Positions 58,376 to 64,000 of a DNA stretch of 64,000 nt are shown here, piece by piece. Under the pieces are notes generated by a model, which was not told the origin of the DNA, searched no databases, and was given only the letters and a program-made list of their open reading frames with translations. Source of the DNA: Roseococcus suduntuyensis (GTDB lineage Bacteria; Pseudomonadota; Alphaproteobacteria; Acetobacterales; Acetobacteraceae); contig NZ_JACIDJ010000006.1 of NCBI RefSeq assembly GCF_014196305.1, positions 1-64,000 of the forward strand. Direction: 5' to 3'. Position 1 is the first letter of the stretch. Each line of letters opens with the position of its first letter. The translations under genes were made by a program, and so were the position numbers.

Positions 58376-59248
58376 GCGCGACGCCGGCCCCACCTCGCTG
58401 AGGGCGATGTTCTGCGCGGCCAGGCTCGCCGCCATGCTCTCGGGGGCCACGGTGATCACACGCTCCCAATCCTGCCGGGCCCCGGCGGCGTCGCCCCGCA
58501 ACTGCCGCAGGATGCCGCGTTCCAGCAGGGCCTCGGCATTGTCGGGGGCGAGGTTCAGCGCGCGCTGGATCATATTCACGGCCTCGGTCGCGCGGTCGAG
58601 GTGGCGCAGGGCGGCGGCGCGGAAGACCAAGGCCTCCACCCGGTCCGGCTCCAGCGCCAGGGCGCGGTCCAGGTCGTCCAGCGCATCGCCGTAGCGGGCC
58701 AGGGCCGCCTGGATCACGGCGCGGTCCACCAGCAGGTCGGGGTCGTTGGGGGCCAGGGTCAGCGCCATGGTGGCGGCGCCGAAGGCGCGGTTGGCGTCAC
58801 CCGCCATCATCCAGGCCTGGGAGGCCTGGCCATAGACCGCGGCGCGCGCGAGCCCGCCCGCGCGGCTGCCGGCGCCCAGCCGTTCCAGCCGCTCGGCCGC
58901 GGTGTCGGGCTGGCCCAGGCCGATCATGGCGAGAGCGGCGCAATGCAGCGCGCCATCGCCGCCGCCGGTCGCGTCCCAGGCCTGGGCGAAGCGCATCGCC
59001 TCCTCCGGGTCGTCGCGCAGCAGGGCGAGGCAGTTGTCGTAATCCGGCCCGTCGCTCAGCCGAGGCAATTCGGGCGGAAGGGGCAGGGGAAGGTCCGGCG
59101 CGGGGCGGGCGGGCGCCGCGGGCGCGGCGGGCGGCGGCGGGGCGGCGACGTTCACCACCGGCGGCGGCTCACGCCACCACAGCGCGCCGAGTGCCAGGAG
59201 CACGAGCAGGGCGGCGAGGCTGAGCAGCAGAGAGAGGCGGCGATTCAC
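58373..59248 (-). CDS. TPR-repeat protein, membrane anchored
   Basis: A 291-residue protein with an N-terminal transmembrane helix (about residues 5-25, LSLLLSLAALLVLLALGALWW), a Pro/Ala-rich linker (about 28-65) and four or five tetratricopeptide-like repeats (about 75-285; for example AFGAATMALTLAPNDPDLLVDRA and AVNMIQRALNLAPDNAEALLERG in part). It probably acts in the periplasm as a protein-protein adapter. The start is GTG (59248). It is divergent from the epimerase-like gene. Confidence 0.8.
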   Translation of the reverse strand: MNRRLSLLLSLAALLVLLALGALWWREPPPVVNVAAPPPPAAPAAPARPAPDLPLPLPPELPRLSDGPDYDNCLALLRDDPEEAMRFAQAWDATGGGDGALHCAALAMIGLGQPDTAAERLERLGAGSRAGGLARAAVYGQASQAWMMAGDANRAFGAATMALTLAPNDPDLLVDRAVIQAALARYGDALDDLDRALALEPDRVEALVFRAAALRHLDRATEAVNMIQRALNLAPDNAEALLERGILRQLRGDAAGARQDWERVITVAPESMAASLAAQNIALSEVGPASR

Positions 59249-59328
59249 GCCCGGAACATAGGGCGTGATGCGCCAATGCGGAATCGGCCCCGTTGCCGAA
59301 TTTGCGACGATCCTCCCAGATGGGGCGC

Positions 59329-60213
59329 ATGACACAGACCCTGACCCTGATCGGCCTTGGCTATTCCGGGCGTGCCCTGGCGGAACTCGCCATGCGCGGC
59401 GGCTGGCGCGTGCTGGCCACGGCGCGCGACCCCGCCCGTGTGGCCGCCCCGCCGGGCGTGGAGGTGGTGCCCTTCGCCGATGGCGCGGCATTGCGGGCGG
59501 CCACGCACCTCGTCGCCACCGCCCCGCCCGGCCCGGAGGGCGACCCCGCCTGGGCCGCCCACGCCGAGGCGCTGCGGGCCGCGCCCCTGCGCTGGGTGGG
59601 CTACATCTCGACCACCGGCGTCTATGGCGACCGCGGCGGCGCCTGGGTGGACGAGACGACGCCCCCCGCGCCCACCCAGGACCGCAGCCGGCGGCGCGTG
59701 GCGGCCGAGGGGCAATGGGCCGAGCTGGCCGGGCGCGCGGCGGTGGACCTGTTCCGCACCGGGGGCATCTACGGTCCCGGCCGCAGCCCGCTGGACGAGA
59801 TGCGGGCCGGCACGGCGCGGCGGGTTGTGCGGCCCGGCCACCGCTTCAGCCGCATCCACCGCGATGACATCGCCCGCGCCCTCTTCGCCGCGGCCAGCCG
59901 TCCGCCCGCGCCCGGGGTGCGGGTGCTGCACCTGGTGGATGACGAACCCTGCACCGGCGCCGAGGTGGTGGAGGAAGCCGCGCGCCTGCTGAACATGACC
60001 CCGCCGCCCGAGACCCCCTATGCCGAGGCCGCGCCGGGCATGAGCGAGATGGGCCGCAGCTTCTGGGCCGAGAGCCGCCTCGTCTCCAGCGCGCGCACCC
60101 GCGCGGCGCTGGGCATCGAATGGGCCTATCCGAGCTTCCGCGAGGGGCTACGCGGCATTCTCGCCGAGGAGAGGGGGGCCGAGGAGGGAGGCCAGTGTGC
60201 GGCCCAGCAGTGA
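59329..60213 (+). CDS. NAD(P)-dependent epimerase/dehydratase-like protein (YeeZ-like)
   Basis: A 294-residue extended-SDR protein. The cofactor motif is LIGLGYSGRALAELA (about residues 8-22, GxGxxG). STTGVYGDRGG and FRTGGIYGPGRS match the YeeZ-like group, whose substrate is unknown. The usual Tyr-x-x-x-Lys is not evident. The start at 59329 (MTQTLTLIGLG) is chosen over 59320. The gene's 3' end overlaps the convergent hydrolase gene by 66 bases. Confidence 0.82.
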   Translation: MTQTLTLIGLGYSGRALAELAMRGGWRVLATARDPARVAAPPGVEVVPFADGAALRAATHLVATAPPGPEGDPAWAAHAEALRAAPLRWVGYISTTGVYGDRGGAWVDETTPPAPTQDRSRRRVAAEGQWAELAGRAAVDLFRTGGIYGPGRSPLDEMRAGTARRVVRPGHRFSRIHRDDIARALFAAASRPPAPGVRVLHLVDDEPCTGAEVVEEAARLLNMTPPPETPYAEAAPGMSEMGRSFWAESRLVSSARTRAALGIEWAYPSFREGLRGILAEERGAEEGGQCAAQQ

Positions 60214-60921
60214 CAGCTCGGCCGGGCCGGAGAGGCGGTGGTCACCGCCCTTGACCAGCGTGACCTGGACATCCTGGCCCGTCACCTGCTCGGCGATGCG
60301 GAGCGAATGCTGCCAGGGCACGTCCGCATCGGCCTGGCCGTGCAGCAGGCGGATGGGGACGTCGAGTACGATGGGGGTGCGGAGCAGCAGATGGCGCCGC
60401 CCCTCCTCGATCAGCGCGCGGGTGATGGGGTAGGGCGTGCCATAGGCGCTGGGGCGGAGCCATTGGCCTTCCGTCAGGATGGCCTGGCGCACCGGCTCGG
60501 GCATCTCGGCCCACATGAGGTCCTCGGTGAAGTCAGGCGCGGGGGCAATGCCGACCAGCGCCTGCACCCGCGCGGGGTGGCGCAGTGCCAGCAGCAGCGC
60601 GATCCAGCCGCCCATGGAGGAGCCCACAAGAATCTGCGGCCCCTGGGTCAGCGCCAGCAGTGCGGCCTCGGCATCGCTGGCCCAGCGTCCGATGGTGCCT
60701 TCCTCGAAGCGCCCGCCCGAGGCGCCATGGCCGCTGTAGTCCAGGCGCAGATAGGCCTGCCCCCGCGCCGCGCACCATTCGGCGAGGAATTGCGCCTTGC
60801 TGCCCGTCATGTCGCTGTGGAAGCCGCCCAGGAAGACGATGCCAGGGCCCGAACCCTCCAGGCGCCGGAAGGCGATGGGCGTGCCGTCTGGGGCGGGGAT
60901 GGTGCCGGTGATCTCGTCCAT
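60148..60921 (-). CDS. Alpha/beta hydrolase (serine aminopeptidase type)
   Basis: A 257-residue alpha/beta hydrolase. It has the nucleophile elbow GSSMGGW (about residue 103), FLGGFHSDMTGSKA and LDYSGHGAS near the N-terminus, acid HGQADADVP and a late GGDHRLSG. It is related to palmitoyl thioesterase-like and monoacylglycerol lipase-like bacterial enzymes. Start 60921 (MDEITGTI) is preferred, 60933 possible. Its 3' end overlaps the epimerase-like gene by 66 bases on the opposite strand. Confidence 0.88.
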   Translation of the reverse strand: MDEITGTIPAPDGTPIAFRRLEGSGPGIVFLGGFHSDMTGSKAQFLAEWCAARGQAYLRLDYSGHGASGGRFEEGTIGRWASDAEAALLALTQGPQILVGSSMGGWIALLLALRHPARVQALVGIAPAPDFTEDLMWAEMPEPVRQAILTEGQWLRPSAYGTPYPITRALIEEGRRHLLLRTPIVLDVPIRLLHGQADADVPWQHSLRIAEQVTGQDVQVTLVKGGDHRLSGPAELSLLGRTLASLLGPPLLGENAA

Positions 60922-61006
60922 GTCTTGCGGCATGGCACCGGGCCGGGCGGGCGGCAAGCGGGGGCATGGCCTTGAGGTGGCGGCGCGCCTCCCCTACCAC
61001 CACGGG

Positions 61007-62173
61007 ATGGAACGCCCCGCCACCATCCTGCAGGTGCTGCCCGCCCTGGAGGCGGGGGGCGTCGAGCGCGGCACGCTCGAGATCGCGGCCGCGCTGGTGG
61101 CGGCCGGGCAGCGGGCCGTGGTGGCCTCGGCCGGCGGGCGGCTGGTGCCGGCGCTGGAGGCGCTGGGGGCACGGCATGTCATGCTGCCGCTGGCCACCAA
61201 GTCACCCTGGGGCATCTGGCGCAATGCGGCGCGGCTCACGGCGCTGATCGCCGCCGAGGGCGTGTCGCTGGTTCATGCGCGCTCGCGTGCCCCGGCCTGG
61301 TCGGCGCTCTGGGCGGCGCGGCGGGCGGGGCTGCCCTTCGTCACCACCTACCACGCCACCTACTCCGAGAACTTCCCGGGCAAGCGCGCCTACAATGCGG
61401 TGATGGCCAAGGGCGACCGCGTCATCGCCATCAGCCACCACATCGCCGACCACATTCGCGCGCGGCATGGCGTGGCGGAGGACCGGCTGCGGATCATCCC
61501 GCGCGGGGCGGATTTGTCGCTGTTCGACCCGGCGCGGGTGGACCCATCCCGCGCGGCGGCGCTGCGGGCGGGCTGGGGGGTGCCGGAGGGCGCGTCGCTC
61601 ATCCTGCTGCCCGGTCGCCTTACCCGCTGGAAGGGCCAGGCCGTGCTGGTGGAGGCCCTGGCCCGCCTGCCCGGCGCCCATGCCGTGCTGGCCGGCGACG
61701 CGCAGGGGCGGGAGGGTTTCGTGGCGGAACTCCGCGCCCTTGCGGACCGGCTGGGGGTCGCGGACCGCACCCATGTCGTGGGCCATGTGGCCGACATGCC
61801 CGCCGCGCTGCTGGCGGCCGATGTGGTGGTCCATGCCAGTGTGCAGCCCGAGGGCTTCGGCCGGACGGTGGTGGAGGCCCAGGCCATGGGCCGTCCGGTC
61901 ATCGCCTCGGACCTTGGCGCCCCGCGCGAGACGGTGGCGCAGGGGGTGACGGGTTGGCGCGTCCCGCCCGGCGATGCGGCGGCGTTGGCGGACGCCATCG
62001 CCCATGTGCTGGCGCTGGATGCCGCGGCGCTGGCGCGGCTGGGGCGGGCGGCCCGCGCCGCGGCACCCAGCGTGGCCGCGATGCAGGCGGCCACGCTCGC
62101 GGTCTATTCGGAGATGCTGGCCGGTTCGGCGGCGGGCTCCGGTGCCGCAAGCCATTCGGGACGGAGCACATAG
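61007..62173 (+). CDS. Glycosyltransferase family 4 protein
   Basis: A 388-residue GT-B retaining glycosyltransferase. It has VLPALEAGGVERGTLEIA in the N-domain (acceptor loop), IIPRGADLSLFDP, LLPGRLTRWKGQAVLVEAL and the nucleotide-sugar segment PEGFGRTVVEAQAMGRPVIASDLG (parts; EGFGRTVVEAQA). It probably acts in lipopolysaccharide or other glycan synthesis. Its last 70 bases overlap the convergent NYN gene; the C-terminal AGSAAGSGAASHSGRST tail is the part encoded there and may be dispensable. Confidence 0.92.
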   Translation: MERPATILQVLPALEAGGVERGTLEIAAALVAAGQRAVVASAGGRLVPALEALGARHVMLPLATKSPWGIWRNAARLTALIAAEGVSLVHARSRAPAWSALWAARRAGLPFVTTYHATYSENFPGKRAYNAVMAKGDRVIAISHHIADHIRARHGVAEDRLRIIPRGADLSLFDPARVDPSRAAALRAGWGVPEGASLILLPGRLTRWKGQAVLVEALARLPGAHAVLAGDAQGREGFVAELRALADRLGVADRTHVVGHVADMPAALLAADVVVHASVQPEGFGRTVVEAQAMGRPVIASDLGAPRETVAQGVTGWRVPPGDAAALADAIAHVLALDAAALARLGRAARAAAPSVAAMQAATLAVYSEMLAGSAAGSGAASHSGRST

Positions 62174-62949
62174 CCGCCGCCCGTGCCGTCCTGGCGGACA
62201 TAGCCGCCCGCCGCCTCCAGCATCGCATCCACCGAGCCGAAGCCGGCATAGTCACTGCCGCGCAGCGTTTCGCCCGTGCGGTCGCGGACGATCTGGCCGA
62301 GGTCCGGCAGATGCAGGGGCTCCGCCGCGCCCTCCATGGTCTCCCGGATCACGCCGAGGATGGCCTGGTTCAGGTCGGGGCCGAAGAGCTGGTCCCGGTT
62401 GGCTTCGCGCTGCCAGCCCAGCGCCTCGGCCAGGGCGTCCAGGCCCAGCACCTCATCGGCCGCCGCGCGCACCACGCGGCCCAGCTCCGGATGGGCGACC
62501 AGCCGCGTGGTCCGGTCCGCCGCGCGCAGCCGCAGCAGCAGGGGCACGAAGTCGCTGTCGGAGGAGAGCAGGGTGAACTCGTCGATGCGGGCGAGCGGCG
62601 AGGCCAGCGCGTCCATGACGTCCAGCGCGATGCGAAGGTCCGCGCCGTTCTTCATGCGGGTCAGGCGCGGGCAGTCCACCACCTCGAAGCCCGCCGCCTG
62701 GAAGGCAAATCTGAAGCTGCTGAAATAGCGGCGCATGCCGTCGGCTTCCTCGAGGTAGCCGGCCGGGTTCATGTAGCAGCGGCGCAGCAGGAAGCGGCGC
62801 GGAACGCCCTGGCTGAGCCAGGCGAGCCATTCCTCCGGCGCCTCCGCGAAGTGGCGCGCCACCTCGACCCCCGCGCCCTCGCGCAGCCCGGACAGGACAT
62901 TGTCGAAATCGACATAGATCGCGCTGCGCCGTGCGTTGTTTTCACTCAT
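62104..62949 (-). CDS. NYN domain RNase-like protein with C-terminal LOTUS/OST-HTH domain
   Basis: A 281-residue protein. The N-terminal NYN (PIN-like) nuclease domain has the acidic residues in IYVDFDNVL (about 11-19), the mid-domain RMKNGADLRIALDVMD and TLLSSDSDFVPLLLRLR (about 130-145). The C-terminal region (about 195-265, AILGVIRETMEG, LHLPDLGQIVRDR, FGSVDAMLEAAG) looks like an OST-HTH/LOTUS RNA-binding module. It is probably an RNA-cleaving or RNA-binding protein. Its 3' end overlaps the glycosyltransferase gene by 70 bases on the opposite strand. Confidence 0.87.
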   Translation of the reverse strand: MSENNARRSAIYVDFDNVLSGLREGAGVEVARHFAEAPEEWLAWLSQGVPRRFLLRRCYMNPAGYLEEADGMRRYFSSFRFAFQAAGFEVVDCPRLTRMKNGADLRIALDVMDALASPLARIDEFTLLSSDSDFVPLLLRLRAADRTTRLVAHPELGRVVRAAADEVLGLDALAEALGWQREANRDQLFGPDLNQAILGVIRETMEGAAEPLHLPDLGQIVRDRTGETLRGSDYAGFGSVDAMLEAAGGYVRQDGTGGGYVLRPEWLAAPEPAAEPASISE

Positions 62950-63077
62950 GATGCCAATCTGCGCGCGGGCGGGGGCCGCCGCAAGCGCCGGTCGCGAGTG
63001 GCCGCCCTTGACCGCGGGGCGGGGGGTGCCCATGGTCCCGCCCCTTCGCGCAACCCCTGTTCTATCGTGAGTCCCCG

Positions 63078-64000
63078 ATGCCCGTGATCACCCTGCCCGA
63101 CGGTTCCACCCGCCCCTTCGACGGCGCGGTGACGGGCACGACGGTGGCCGCCAGCATCGGGCCGGGCCTGGCCAAGGCGGCACTGGCCATGGAGGTGGAT
63201 GGCCGGCTGATGGACCTCTCGGCCGAGATCGGGACGGACGCGAAGCTGCGCTTCATCACCCGCCGCGACCCCGAGGCGCTGGAGATGATCCGCCATGACT
63301 GCGCCCATGTGCTGGCGGAAGCCGTGCAGGAGCTGTTTCCCGGCACCCAGGTGACCATCGGCCCCTCGATAGAGAACGGCTTCTACTACGACTTCCACCG
63401 CAACGAGCCCTTCACCCCCGAGGATTTTCCCGCCATCGAGGCCAAGATGCGCGAGATCATCGCGCGCGGGGCCGCCTTCCAGCGCCGGGTGGTGAGCCGC
63501 GCCGAGGCCGTGGACGTGTTCGTCAAGAAGGGCGAGCGCTTCAAGGTGGAGCTGATCCGCGACCTGCCGGCCGACCAGGTGATCACCCTCTACAGCCAGG
63601 GCGAATGGACCGATCTCTGCCGCGGCCCGCACATGCGGACCACCGCGGACATTGGTCCGGCCTTCAAGCTGCAGAAGGTGGCCGGCGCCTATTGGCGCGG
63701 CAAGCCCGAGAACCCGGTGCTGAGCCGCATCTACGGCACCGCCTGGCGTGACCAGAAGGAACTCGACGCCTACCTCACCATGCTGGAGGAGGCCGAAAAG
63801 CGGGACCACCGCAAGATCGGCCGCGAGATGCACCTGTTTCACCTGCAGGAGGAGGCGACGGGCAGCGTCTTCTGGCATCCGAAGGGCTGGAAGCTCTACC
63901 GCACCGTCGAGGACTACATGCGCCGCCGCCTGGATGCGGCCGACTACGAGGAGGTGAAGACCCCGCAGCTGGTGGACCGCCGCCTCTGGGAAGCCTCCGG
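63078..64000 (+). CDS. thrS: Threonine--tRNA ligase, 5' part (runs off the window)
   Basis: The first 307 codons of ThrRS. The TGS domain ([18 protein letters not shown], residues 1-60) is followed by the editing domain with [11 protein letters not shown] (HxxxH) and the second site in TDLCRGPHM. The class II catalytic core begins near the right edge ([23 protein letters not shown] in parts). The gene continues beyond base 64000. The start is 63078; the upstream 128 bases show no T-box or other leader. Confidence 0.95.
   Translation, partial: MPVITLPDGSTRPFDGAVTGTTVAASIGPGLAKAALAMEVDGRLMDLSAEIGTDAKLRFITRRDPEALEMIRHDCAHVLAEAVQELFPGTQVTIGPSIENGFYYDFHRNEPFTPEDFPAIEAKMREIIARGAAFQRRVVSRAEAVDVFVKKGERFKVELIRDLPADQVITLYSQGEWTDLCRGPHMRTTADIGPAFKLQKVAGAYWRGKPENPVLSRIYGTAWRDQKELDAYLTMLEEAEKRDHRKIGREMHLFHLQEEATGSVFWHPKGWKLYRTVEDYMRRRLDAADYEEVKTPQLVDRRLWEAS

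Overview
This window is a stretch of high-GC (roughly 70% by eye) chromosome. The organism is very probably an alphaproteobacterium of the Acetobacteraceae (Roseomonas-like). The evidence is the gene orders aroQ-accB-accC-aat, ispH-thrB-rnhA and yfgM-bamB-der, a GapR (DUF2312) gene, a type of HemB and HisKA_2 kinase typical of the group, and four orphan Bug-type solute receptors. No rRNA, tRNA, CRISPR array, integrase or transposase was seen, and it does not look like a mobile island.

Layout. 1-11 kb: amide and amino-acid catabolism (M81 and M20 peptidases, an Asp/Glu racemase-like protein, a Bug receptor, flavoprotein oxidoreductases, an SDR, a PaiB-like flavin protein, DUF429) and a cytochrome b561. 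11.7-16 kb: aat, accC, accB, aroQ, then divergent thiS-thiG. 16-22 kb: two Bug receptors, a class A beta-lactamase, rarA, an aldehyde dehydrogenase and a PNPOx-like protein. 22.6-25.2 kb: a translationally coupled P-loop kinase / CoA-transferase / hydrolase trio. 25.2-27 kb: a type II sulfide:quinone oxidoreductase and a small membrane protein behind an FNR/FixK-type box and an AT-rich palindrome. 27-32.7 kb: hemB, metY, pyruvate kinase, glycerate 2-kinase. 32.8-37.5 kb: a flavin monooxygenase, a Bug receptor, a tartrate-dehydrogenase-family enzyme, DUF1244 and GapR. 37.5-39.7 kb: a three-gene signalling cassette (methanogen output domain protein, histidine kinase, single-domain response regulator). 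40-43 kb: ispH-thrB-rnhA. 43-51 kb: fatty-acid-like CoA catabolism (amidase, cupin, two acyl-CoA dehydrogenases, enoyl-CoA hydratase, CoA-transferase A/B, PEP-mutase-like lyase). 51-54.5 kb: der-bamB-yfgM. 54.5-64 kb: lipoprotein, XRE/cupin regulator, GNAT, dihydroorotase, DUF1289, TPR protein, epimerase, hydrolase, glycosyltransferase, NYN-LOTUS protein and the 5' part of thrS, which runs off the right edge.

The most unusual content is between the genes. I find four families of GC-rich, strongly structured repeats, mostly at gene 3' ends: a left-edge hairpin element (1-93); a ~220-bp element with five consecutive hairpins (3919-4138, 5170-5390 inverted, 46525-46742); a ~53-bp element framed by CTGAT...ATCAG (11556-11680, 27017-27071, 43028-43135, and a 4x57-bp tandem array at 58111-58338); and a GC palindrome element (13815-13917 and 56417-56524). 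In three families, copies differ in stem sequence on both strands so that pairing is kept, which indicates selection on structure. Many copies begin exactly at a TAG stop codon although TGA is the usual stop here. One copy fills the accB-accC gap and carries an open 48-codon frame. These elements are the best candidate for something undescribed. All function statements rest on reading sequence and family knowledge; no searches were run.
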